NCBI GenBank assembly: GCA_012514775.1
Contig: JAAYZQ010000159.1
Coordinates: forward strand, 1-33,736
Source of the DNA: Anaerolineaceae bacterium
GTDB taxonomy: Bacteria > Chloroflexota > Anaerolineae > JAAYZQ01
Direction: 5' to 3'
Length of the DNA: 33,736 nt
A program made the position numbers and the translations under genes. The notes below the pieces were generated by a model, which had not been told where the DNA came from, ran no database searches, and was given only the letters and a program-made list of their open reading frames with translations. Shown here one piece after another: positions 7,101 to 13,441 of the stretch. Position 1 is the stretch's first letter. Every line of letters starts with the position of its first letter.

Positions 7101-7927
7101 CTCCCCGGCGGGTCTACTACGACCCCTGCATAGACCATCCCACCCGGGACGCCTACTATGCCGGCGTTGACCCGCAGCTCGGCCCTGAGGAGATGTACCG
7201 GCAGCTCAATGCCCTGCTCAAGGCCACTCACGCCGAGCAGCCGCGCTACAAGCCGTCCCGGTGGGTCTATCCCTGGGTTGACCTCCATCCCGACCTGAAG
7301 ATCCGCAGCATTTATTCCGGGATTACCTACGAGCCCGAGAGCTTGATCCTGGAGGACCTGGCCGTCGACCAGGAACGGGCGCGGCGCACCAGCGAGCTAC
7401 TGGCCCGCGAGTCGGCCCGCGGCGTGGATGGGCTCCTGGAGGAACTGAACCTGCTGGAGGCCCAACTGCCCTACAACTGCGAGCACACGGTGCCCCAGTC
7501 GTGGTTCGGCAAGCAGGAACCCATGCGCGGCGACCTGCACCACCTCTTTGCCTGCGAGTCGGGCTGCAACAGCTTTCGAGGCAACCAGGCATATTACGAT
7601 TTTGCCGATTTCGAGGAGGCCATCCGCGGCGACTGCGGCAAGCGAGAGGAGAACCGCTTCGAACCCTCCAGCCTCAAGGGCAAGGGCGCCGTGGCCCGGG
7701 CGACCCTCTACTTCCTGCTCCGCTATCCGGGGCTCATCGCCGCTGCGGGCGGCGAGTTCGACGCCGAGCGCCTGCCCATCCTGCTGGCGTGGCACGCGGC
7801 GGTGCCGCCCGACGAATACGAGCGGCACCGCAACGCCGCCATCCATGCCATCCAGGGCAACCGTAACCCCCTCATCGACTTTCCGGAGTGGGCGGAGCGG
7901 ATCGACTTCGGGCTGGGGTTTGGGTAG
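4199..7927 (+). CDS. Clan CD peptidase - trypsin-like peptidase - endonuclease I fusion protein
   Basis: This 1242-residue cytoplasmic-looking protein (no signal peptide or membrane segment) joins three hydrolase domains. Residues 1-490 form a caspase/gingipain-like region with the clan CD dyad: His279 in LLFAAGHGM and Cys339 in VAFFFACYGG, each after a hydrophobic strand. A Pro/Gly/Ala linker spans about 498-540. A helical stretch leads into a trypsin/V8-like domain (about 610-860) with the triad His674 (LTNNHVL), Asp720 (ELDYTLVAV) and Ser795 (APGSSGAPV). A second linker spans about 890-960. The C terminus (about 965-1242) is an endonuclease I (EndA/NucM/Vvn) domain: CEHTVPQSWF with Glu1095/His1096, RGDLHHLF (1111-1117), Asn1124 and Asn1129 in CNSFRGNQ, and the family-typical NRNPLIDFPEWA near the end. 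All key residues are present. ATG 4199 has a GAGGAGG site. The role is unknown; a proteolytically triggered, DNA-cutting defence or cell-death effector is my inference. Confidence 0.92.
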   Translation: MSDDLLYFNGLDGDTGGYDLPPMRAEELARVIHGEATPENLNELRFRYEQQAAAHWGVREGVDPTRLAEAGWGIIFPTYPPSDPEGERKARDVEAVREALQPLLRLRGEQAGERFAAWNQGAGKEFRVGVDTKNAYLARHGAGPGPADPARVPYYLLIAGSPADVPYRFQSQLDVQYAVGRIHFQSPDEYAAYAAAVVAAETTPGRLPRRAAFFGVANPDDRATALSATNLLQPLARHVRQEHGDWAVATYAAEQATKATLASLLGGAGTPSLLFAAGHGMKFANGSPRQLAHQGALVCQDWPGPRQWKDAIPQDFYFAGDDLAGDADLQRLVAFFFACYGGGTPQFDQFVPPGQSGARPEIAPYPFLAQLPARMLARPHGALAVVGHVERAWGYSFNWPGAGVQTAVFESMLDRLLKGHPVGSALEYFDERYAELSTLLSDALEDARFGKSIDSLEMAGMWTANNDARGYAIIGDPAVRLPVAEGPEGEVERPSVTLATPPPTETVAPSSEARAGDGAPAGGGAGPGNPGEPAPPADPFEAMLRQTERRFAEREEVRNEARTKIEAGRILEADTPERVARRLRRLKIDPGEAFALGSMESFGSISSPRVLPSEPAVLERIMGTSDLMGVSFLELGLLISRTVGRVHCRNRTGRTVAYGTGFMVSPRLMLTNNHVLDSAEAAAYGQIEFDYQIGLDGKPAASAFVGLSPDEFFLTDRELDYTLVAVQTERAEGRALEFGWNRLTDEEGKVIKGEYVNIVQHPNGEPKQLALRENRVEDALEQWLHYRTDTAPGSSGAPVYNDQWEVVALHHSGVPRRDDEGRILARDGQVWQPAMGEHRIDWIANEGARISRIVRHVKAQPLSPTADRLRAEMLDSALPVLLSTRLPEPIQKEEGPEPAASQPAPGGGVTLTIPLQVTVHLGPPVQAQVSQAAGAITALTPGAPAGVQTPVPQADADVAEALAEFKIAPRRVYYDPCIDHPTRDAYYAGVDPQLGPEEMYRQLNALLKATHAEQPRYKPSRWVYPWVDLHPDLKIRSIYSGITYEPESLILEDLAVDQERARRTSELLARESARGVDGLLEELNLLEAQLPYNCEHTVPQSWFGKQEPMRGDLHHLFACESGCNSFRGNQAYYDFADFEEAIRGDCGKREENRFEPSSLKGKGAVARATLYFLLRYPGLIAAAGGEFDAERLPILLAWHAAVPPDEYERHRNAAIHAIQGNRNPLIDFPEWAERIDFGLGFG

Positions 7928-7947
7928 TGTCCTCCTGGCATTAAGGC

Positions 7948-7971
7948 GCCGGCCGCGAAACAGCGGCCGGC
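7948..7971. terminator. Hairpin between convergent genes
   Basis: GCCGGCCGC at 7948-7956 pairs perfectly with GCGGCCGGC at 7963-7971 around a six-base loop. It sits between the stop of the protease-nuclease gene and the 3' end of the minus-strand zinc-ribbon gene, so it could serve both. It lacks a T-run on either strand. Confidence 0.65.
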
Positions 7972-7998
7972 ACCGGATCTGCAATTGGGCGCGGGCGG

Positions 7999-8241
7999 CT
8001 AGTCGGCGAAGAGGATCTCCAGGAAGGTCCCGAGGTCGTCCTTGCCTTCCAGCGTGCGGAGGTTGAACACCTCGGTGTAGCCGCAGTTGCCGCAGGACAC
8101 AAATGCGTAACGGTAGGGCTGGATCTCGAACAAGCGTGATAGCCCGGTGCCCGACATGGACAGGCGCTCCACGTGGGCACCCTTGTGCTGACAGCGAGCG
8201 CACACAAACTCTTGTGACAGAAGATCTTCTGCTCTTGCCAT
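7999..8241 (-). CDS. Small zinc-ribbon protein (DUF2082-like nucleic-acid-binding type)
   Basis: This 80-residue product has two CxxC pairs, Cys14/Cys17 (CARC) and Cys50/Cys53 (CGNC), making one zinc ribbon. The spacing and the segment VSCGNCGYTEVFN resemble the DUF2082 group of predicted nucleic-acid-binding zinc ribbons. The start is supported by an AGGAGG site. It is transcribed toward the protease-nuclease gene and away from the DUF6144-like gene. Its binding target is unknown. Confidence 0.82.
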   Translation of the reverse strand: MARAEDLLSQEFVCARCQHKGAHVERLSMSGTGLSRLFEIQPYRYAFVSCGNCGYTEVFNLRTLEGKDDLGTFLEILFAD

Positions 8242-8391
8242 TTTTCATTCCTCCTGTTCGCAATCCTTTACGTTCCGGTGGGGGTAGAGGTTGCGAAAGT
8301 GCGTCCTTTGGATGAACGCCGTGCATTTGCACAGGGTTTTTCAGATGGAGCACGATCACAGAGACACTTTGAGGAGGGGGTGGTTACACAC

Positions 8392-9396
8392 ATGGACGAA
8401 GGGGGATTCTGCCAATACCTGTTGAATCGTGGGCTGCCCGAGGAGCAGATCCCGCAGCAGGTTGAGATCGTGGCTCGCTTTGCGCAACACCTGGGCACCC
8501 TCAGCCCGCCACAAGCGCCGGAAACGGTCGGTGCCGAGAGGGCACTGGCCTACGCGGCATTGCTCGTCGCCGAGGGCGGCAACACGGAAGACGGCTTGTT
8601 GGCCCTGGCGCGCTATGGGCGCTTTACGCGCAACTATGCCCTGTTCGTGGCCATCCTGGGGCTGTGGGACGGCGCCGAGGTGATGGAGAACATGGCCCGC
8701 CGGGTTGGCCATGTACTGGGCGAGGATGCGCGCGCCGAGATCGTGCCCGAGGTGCCTCCCATGACCGCCTCTCGCTGGGAGAAGGCGCGGGCCACCCGGG
8801 ACGCGATGCAGCGGCTGGAGCCGCGGCTGGACGCCAATACCGCCCGGGCCATCTTCTCCGAGAGCTTTCGCGACCTGCCGGATTCCGAGTTTGCCCAGGA
8901 GCGCGGCCGTTACTATACCATCGGCGATATCGACCGCTACCTGGAGACCAGGCGCCAAGACTTTATCGCCGAGCTGGAAGCGATGCGCGACAAGGGCGAG
9001 TTGTTTTTTGACCAGGAGGTCACGGACGAGGTGGTGGACCTCGTGCGGAGCGACCCGGAGATCTCGGACGGCGTTCGCCGGGGAAACGTGCTGTACGTGT
9101 CCAAGATCCCTTACCGCACCCGTGAATACCTGGCCGCCACAGACCCCCAGGAGAAGCGCTACGCCTACTGCCACTGCCCGTGGGCACGCGAGTCGCTGCG
9201 CCAGCCGGAGGGGCCCGTATCGGCGACCTTTTGCCGCTGCAGTGCCGGGTTTCACAAAAGGCCGTGGGAGGTCATCTTCGGGCAGCCGCTGGAAGCGGAC
9301 GTCCTTGAATCGGTGCTGCGGGGTGATCTGCGCTGCCGGTTTGCCATCCACCTGCCGCCGGGCGCCCCTGGGATTGCGACCGCCGATGACCTTTGA
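8392..9396 (+). CDS. DUF6144/V4R-like domain protein
   Basis: The product is 334 residues from ATG 8392; upstream in-frame starts at 8278 or 8380 are less likely, though the GAGGAGG at 8371 is rather far from 8392. The C-terminal third has a cysteine-rich pattern (YAYCHCPWARES, then TFCRCSAGFHKRPWE) ending in VLESVLRGDLRCRFAIHLP. That tail resembles the 4-vinyl-reductase (V4R) small-ligand fold and the DUF6144 family as I remember it. The N-terminal two thirds are helical and unrecognised. The gene overlaps the following kinase gene by 11 bases, so the two are probably made together. Family assignment is from memory of motifs, not a search. Confidence 0.7.
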   Translation: MDEGGFCQYLLNRGLPEEQIPQQVEIVARFAQHLGTLSPPQAPETVGAERALAYAALLVAEGGNTEDGLLALARYGRFTRNYALFVAILGLWDGAEVMENMARRVGHVLGEDARAEIVPEVPPMTASRWEKARATRDAMQRLEPRLDANTARAIFSESFRDLPDSEFAQERGRYYTIGDIDRYLETRRQDFIAELEAMRDKGELFFDQEVTDEVVDLVRSDPEISDGVRRGNVLYVSKIPYRTREYLAATDPQEKRYAYCHCPWARESLRQPEGPVSATFCRCSAGFHKRPWEVIFGQPLEADVLESVLRGDLRCRFAIHLPPGAPGIATADDL

Positions 9397-10294
9397 TCCC
9401 AACTTCGATCAGGAGCGCTGCGAGCACTACCTGGCGAGCTTCCTGGGCGGCCGCGTGCGCCTGGTGCGGGCGTCCCTGCTGCCCAGGAGCAGCCGCGAGG
9501 ACCCGTGGCGGCTGGACGTCGAGCTGGACGGCGAACCGCGCGCCTACGTCCTGCGCATGGAATCGCGGCGCATCGAGCACGAGTACGAGATGCTGCGCGC
9601 CGTTGAGTCGCTGCCCATCCCCACGCCGCGGGCCTATGGCTGGGACCCCGAGGGCCGGGCCCTGGGGGTGCCCTGCTTCGTGGCCGACCTGGTGGACGGC
9701 GAGTCGCTATTGCCGCACCTGCTGGCGGGCGAGCCCTGGGCCGAGGACCTGTACCTCGACACCGTCTACGCCCTGCAGTCCATCCGCCGGGAAGAGCTCG
9801 GCGCCGCTGCTGCCCGCCTGGAGCGGGAGGAGTCGGCCGCCGCCGTGTTGGAAGAGGCCCGCGCCTACTTTGCCACCGATCCGCAGCCCGTAGCCGAAGC
9901 GGCCTACGTCCGGTTGTGCGGAACCATGCCGCCGTTGCCCGAGTCCTGCTTCAGCAACGGCGACCTGTGGCCCGACAACCTGCTGGTGCGAGACGGCCGG
10001 CTGGCGGGCGTCATCGACTGGGCCAACGCCGCCTTTGGCGACCCGATCTACGAGTTCTTATTGCTCTTCTTCTTGCGGCCCGAGATCCGCGGGCGCGGCC
10101 TCGAAGAGCGCTACTGCCGGCGCATGGGCTTTGACCCCGGGGTTCTCCCCTGGTACCGGGGCCTGGAGCTGTTCGACTCCTGGCACTGGGTGCGGCTCCT
10201 GGGCGAGCCCTACGAGCAGCACACGGACGAGAGCCTGGCGGCCGACCTGGCGCGCTGGCTGGAAGAGCCCGGGGCCGGTGCTCAGGGGAGTTAA
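9386..10294 (+). CDS. APH-family (aminoglycoside phosphotransferase-like) small-molecule kinase
   Basis: The 302-residue product shows the protein-kinase-like fold of the APH/choline kinase group. The catalytic loop is SNGDLWPDNLLV (catalytic Asp and metal-binding Asn) and the metal-binding Asp follows in GVIDWANAAFGDP. The N-terminal lobe has the AYVLRMES strand that carries the nucleotide-contacting residue (Arg here, usually Lys). Such proteins phosphorylate hydroxyl groups of antibiotics, sugars, choline or homoserine; the substrate is not evident. The start overlaps the 3' end of the DUF6144-like gene. Confidence 0.85.
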   Translation: MTFDPNFDQERCEHYLASFLGGRVRLVRASLLPRSSREDPWRLDVELDGEPRAYVLRMESRRIEHEYEMLRAVESLPIPTPRAYGWDPEGRALGVPCFVADLVDGESLLPHLLAGEPWAEDLYLDTVYALQSIRREELGAAAARLEREESAAAVLEEARAYFATDPQPVAEAAYVRLCGTMPPLPESCFSNGDLWPDNLLVRDGRLAGVIDWANAAFGDPIYEFLLLFFLRPEIRGRGLEERYCRRMGFDPGVLPWYRGLELFDSWHWVRLLGEPYEQHTDESLAADLARWLEEPGAGAQGS

Positions 10295-10303
10295 AAGACC
10301 GGT

Positions 10304-10505
10304 ATGAAATCGGACCCTTTGCAGGCATATCAGGCTGACCGTGATGCACTGCTCGCGCGGATTCAGCGCGTGCAGGAAGAGGACCATTGGCAAGTATGAG
10401 CTGTATTGCGGCGAGTGTGCCGATGCCGGGGGCAGCGACTTGGAAGGAATGCTGCCGGTCGTGAACTCACCGCATATGGGGGTATGCGGCTATATCGGTT
10501 GGTGA
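10304..10505 (+). pseudogene. Small frameshifted gene remnant
   Basis: One frame reads from ATG 10304 for 31 codons (MKSDPLQAYQADRDALLARI and on) and stops at 10399. Near 10389 a shifted frame continues as GKYELYCGECADAGG, then MLPVVNSPHMGVCGYIG, to a stop at 10505. The second part has paired cysteines and reads like real protein. Joined by one frameshift they would give a protein of about 67 residues. The 3' end overlaps the end of the convergent methyltransferase gene by 16 bases. Function is unknown; it may be the remains of a larger zinc-binding protein. Confidence 0.35.
10470..10489. terminator. Hairpin at the 3' end of the minus-strand methyltransferase gene
   Basis: CCGCATA at 10470-10476 pairs with TATGCGG at 10483-10489 around a six-base loop. 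It directly follows the methyltransferase stop codon (minus strand, 10490-10492). No T-run follows on the minus strand, so the terminator call is tentative. Confidence 0.4.
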
Positions 10506-11272
10506 CCGGCGGCGCCCAGCCCCTCGTTTCTTCCGACCCGCAGGTGCAGCGGCCAGCACACGACCCGCTTTTGCGCCGCGTCGCCCCAGGCTGCAGCCAG
10601 CTCGGGCCAGATGATCTTCAGGGGATTTGTTCCCCGCTCCTTCAAATACTTGCGCGTGGCTGACCAACTGTGTAGAAATCCGAGGAGCTGCTCCAGTTCC
10701 CACTCGGCTTCCATCTGGAAGGCGGGCGGTGTCAGCTCGGAGAAGGGAAAGGGCAGGGTGCGGTACCCCTCCTCGATGTAGCGGATCCGCTCCGGCCAGT
10801 AGCCGGCCAGGACCTGGCCATAGTATCGAGCCACCGCCCGGTCCACGCCCGCGTCGATGACGGGCAGGCCATACGTCCACACGGCCAGCACCCCGCCCGG
10901 TTTGAGCGCGCACCGCACCTGGCGGTAGAACGCATCGAAGTCGAACCAATGGACGGCGATGGCCACGGTGACCAGATCGACGCTGTCCGGCTCCAACCTG
11001 GCCTCTTCGGCGCGCTCGACGCGATATTCAATGCGCTCGTGCCGAAACGCGGAAGCGATCTGCTCGTCGCTGGCATCGGTGCCCACGACGCGCTGAAAGT
11101 GTTTGACCAGTTCCACCGCCGCCTGCCCGTTGCCCGTGCCGCAGTCCCAGGCCAAACCGCGGGCCGGCGCGATGGATGCCAGGTACTCGAACAGGTCCGC
11201 CGAGTAACACGGCCGGTAGCGTGCATAATCCTGTGCGTGTTCGGAAAAGTGGTCCTCGAAGGCCTGGTTCAT
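10490..11272 (-). CDS. Class I SAM-dependent methyltransferase
   Basis: The 260-residue product has a clear SAM-binding motif I (WDCGTGNGQAA, about residues 42-52), the acidic residue after strand 2 (VGTDASDEQI), and the segment CALKPGGVLAVWTYG, placing it in the Methyltransf_11/Tam-like group. The N terminus (FSEHAQDYARYRPCYSADLFEYL) is typical of the family. The start is supported by an AAGGGAGAG site, and a perfect consensus promoter lies about 90 bases upstream. The last 15 or so residues (after LRVGR) run into the neighbouring remnant and may not be native. The acceptor is unknown. Confidence 0.88.
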   Translation of the reverse strand: MNQAFEDHFSEHAQDYARYRPCYSADLFEYLASIAPARGLAWDCGTGNGQAAVELVKHFQRVVGTDASDEQIASAFRHERIEYRVERAEEARLEPDSVDLVTVAIAVHWFDFDAFYRQVRCALKPGGVLAVWTYGLPVIDAGVDRAVARYYGQVLAGYWPERIRYIEEGYRTLPFPFSELTPPAFQMEAEWELEQLLGFLHSWSATRKYLKERGTNPLKIIWPELAAAWGDAAQKRVVCWPLHLRVGRNEGLGAAGHQPI

Positions 11273-11356
11273 CGTCTCTCCCTTCGGTTCCGAGGACTAC
11301 GCTGTAGGGGGCCCGCCGTCGAGCCGATCCATGAGGGGTGCCGTCAAGGCCGGTCG

Positions 11357-11385
11357 ATTATAGCGCCGAATTGTGGCGCTGTCAA
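11357..11385 (-). promoter_or_regulatory. Consensus promoter with an inverted repeat in its spacer
   Basis: On the minus strand TTGACA (11380-11385) and TATAAT (11357-11362) match the sigma-70 consensus perfectly with a 17-base spacer. The spacer contains the inverted repeat AGCGCC-N7-GGCGCT (11362-11380), placed where a bound repressor would block RNA polymerase or a MerR-type activator would bind. It drives the methyltransferase gene and lies 50 bases from a divergent promoter. Confidence 0.85.
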
Positions 11386-11603
11386 TACCAATTTCCAGAT
11401 TTATATCAATCAAATAATGTTACCGCGGGGCGATCTTGCATTCCTCCGCTTCCTCGGTTATAATAGGGGCCGCAAACGGGACGCCGGACAACAGATGGTC
11501 CCGTGGCATTGGTTCGCCCCCCCTGCAACGTTGCTCGCTGCCCAGGTCCAGCGCACATACCACATGCAGCTCTCTTTGGCTGCCTACACGAAAGGAGACC
11601 AGC
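11386..11603. other. Divergent regulatory region and leader, no gene
   Basis: The gap between the methyltransferase start and the truncated NTF2-like gene holds two divergent promoters. An unusually AT-rich stretch at about 11386-11422 lies between their -35 elements and could act as an UP element for either. The leader from about 11471 to 11603 shows no convincing reading frame or strong hairpin. Confidence 0.6.
11436..11464 (+). promoter_or_regulatory. Promoter of the oligopeptide ABC operon
   Basis: TTGCAT at 11436-11441 and TATAAT at 11459-11464 are 17 bases apart. The AT-rich stretch just upstream may strengthen it. The first start codon downstream is that of the truncated NTF2-like gene at 11604. 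Confidence 0.75.
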
Positions 11604-11801
11604 ATGTCCAACCTGGAGGTCCGGCAGCAGTTCAGTCGCGAGGTGACGCCCGAGCTTTACGGGCGCATCCGCCGGCTCTGGATCGACCACTTCCGGGCGG
11701 AGGACGCCCGCGACCTCGAAGGCCTCATCGCTATCCTGGCCGAGGACTGTGTCTACGAGGTGATTCCCGGAACGATTGGAGGAACCGACCATGCACAATA
11801 A
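11604..11801 (+). pseudogene. Truncated NTF2/SnoaL-like gene
   Basis: ATG 11604, with a good AAAGGAG site, opens a 65-residue frame. Its first 50 or so residues (ending AEDARDLEGLIAILAEDCVY, then EVIPG) match the start of SnoaL/NTF2-like domain proteins, which normally run to about 130-150 residues. The frame then passes into the ribosome site and first codons of the binding-protein gene and stops at 11801, 11 bases inside it. This looks like a deletion that removed the rest of the domain and joined its promoter and start to the ABC operon. The short peptide may still be translated and coupled to the next gene. Confidence 0.6.
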
Positions 11802-13425
11802 AAGAATCGCGCCCTGGCCTTCCCTGCCGGCGCTCCTGTCCATGCTCGTACTTGTGGCCCTGCTCGTCGCGGCCTGCGGCGGCACGCAAGAACCGGGGCA
11901 GCCCACGGCGCCCGTCATGGGCACCCCGGGCGGCACAGAGACGCCCATGGATGCCGATACGCCCTTTGGCACCCGGCCGCCGGGAGCCTTTGACGACATC
12001 CGCGAGGGTGTGCTGCGCGTGACAGCCTTTCCCATCGCCCAGACCGATCCGGCCCTCATTTCGTCCGACGCCGAGGTGCTCATCGCCAGCCAGGTGTACG
12101 ACTACCTGGTGGACGTGGACGCCAACAACGAGATCCAGCCGCGCCTGGCCACCGACTGGACCGAGGGCGAAGACGGCCTGACCTACACCTTCAGCCTGGC
12201 CGAGGGGGTGACCTTCCACGATGGCAGCCCCTTCAGCGCCGAGGACGTGGTCTGGACCTTTGACCGGCTGCGCGACCCCGATTCGGGCTATCCCACGGCC
12301 GATCTGTACCAGAACATCGTCGAAGTGGAGGCTACCGGCGACCTGGAGGTGACCTTTACCCTGTCAGAGACCAACCCCTTCTTTCTCTACGACCTGAGCG
12401 ACAACCACGCCCTGATCATGAAGGCCGGCACGGAGGATCCCACCGACTGGAACGGCACCGGTCCCTTTGTCGTGACCGTCTACCAACCCGAGAGCCGCAT
12501 CGTCATGCAGGCCAACGAAAGCTATTTCGTGGAGGGCCAGCCCCGCCTGGAGGAGCTCCAGATCCTGTTCTTCAGCGAGCAGTCGGCGGCGGCCGACGCC
12601 GTTCGCGGCGGCCAGGCGGACCTGACCATGGATCTGTCGACGCCCCTTTACGAGAGCCTGAGCGCCCAGCCGGAGCTAGAGGCCTCTGATATTGCCACGA
12701 ACCAGTTTGCCGTCGTCCGCCTGCGCACCGACCAGCCGCCCGGCGACGACCCACGGGTGGTGCAGGCCTTCAAGCTGGCTACGGATCTGGACGCCATCTT
12801 CCAGTTGGTGCAGCAAGGCTACGGCGCCGTGGGCCGCAACACGCCCATCGGCCCGGTGTACGAAGACTACTATACAGAGGATGTGCCCATTCCGCCCCGG
12901 GACCCGGAGGCGGCGCGGGAGTTGCTGGCCGAGGCCGGCTACGCCGATGGCCTGGAGATCGATCTGAACCTCCTGGACACCCTCAACTTTCCCGACCTGG
13001 CCGTGGTGCTCAAGGAGCAGTGGGCCGAGGCCGGCATCACGGCCAACGTCGTGACGCTTCCCGAAAGCGTCTACTATGGCGAGAACCAGTGGCTCGAGGT
13101 GCCCCTGGGCATCACCGGTTGGGGGCACCGTCCCTACCCCCAGTTCTACCTGGACGTGATGTTGACCTGCGACGCCATCTGGAACGAAGCCCGCTTCTGC
13201 GATCCGGAGTTTGACCGGCTGGTGGCCATCGCCGGCAGCAGCCTGGACGAGCAGGAGCGCGTTGATGCCTACCACGAGATCCAACGCATCCTCATCGAGG
13301 ATGGGCCCGTCATCGTGCCCTACTTCTTTGCCGAATATGCTGTCATCCGCGACGGCTTTGACGGCTTCGAGCTGCATCCCTTCTCCGGCCGGACCGACCT
13401 GCGCCGGGTCGGGGTTGCGCCATGA
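11791..13425 (+). CDS. Peptide/solute-binding lipoprotein, family 5 (DppA/OppA type)
   Basis: The 544-residue product is the extracellular binding protein of a peptide/nickel-type ABC importer. It has a lipoprotein signal with lipobox VAAC (lipidated Cys29), then a Pro/Thr/Gly-rich linker to about residue 60. The SBP_bac_5 domain shows hallmark segments such as LATDWTEGEDGLTYTFSLAEGVTFHDGSPFSAEDVV (given here only as a region, about residues 117-152) and later ARELLAEAGYADG. ATG 11791 is preceded by GGAGG; an in-frame TTG at 11776 is unlikely. It overlaps the truncated NTF2-like frame and abuts the permease gene. Confidence 0.9.
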   Translation: MHNKRIAPWPSLPALLSMLVLVALLVAACGGTQEPGQPTAPVMGTPGGTETPMDADTPFGTRPPGAFDDIREGVLRVTAFPIAQTDPALISSDAEVLIASQVYDYLVDVDANNEIQPRLATDWTEGEDGLTYTFSLAEGVTFHDGSPFSAEDVVWTFDRLRDPDSGYPTADLYQNIVEVEATGDLEVTFTLSETNPFFLYDLSDNHALIMKAGTEDPTDWNGTGPFVVTVYQPESRIVMQANESYFVEGQPRLEELQILFFSEQSAAADAVRGGQADLTMDLSTPLYESLSAQPELEASDIATNQFAVVRLRTDQPPGDDPRVVQAFKLATDLDAIFQLVQQGYGAVGRNTPIGPVYEDYYTEDVPIPPRDPEAARELLAEAGYADGLEIDLNLLDTLNFPDLAVVLKEQWAEAGITANVVTLPESVYYGENQWLEVPLGITGWGHRPYPQFYLDVMLTCDAIWNEARFCDPEFDRLVAIAGSSLDEQERVDAYHEIQRILIEDGPVIVPYFFAEYAVIRDGFDGFELHPFSGRTDLRRVGVAP

Positions 13426-13441
13426 TGGTAGCAGCACGGGC

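Noticed and set aside
8220..8231. Perfect 12-bp palindrome AGAAGATCTTCT
   Set aside because: It lies within the first codons of the zinc-ribbon gene, encodes ordinary residues, and no second copy is seen.
8321..8332. Inverted repeat GTGCA-TT-TGCAC upstream of the DUF6144-like gene
   Set aside because: It is short and not tied to a recognisable promoter; TTGCAC here has no -10 at 17 bases.
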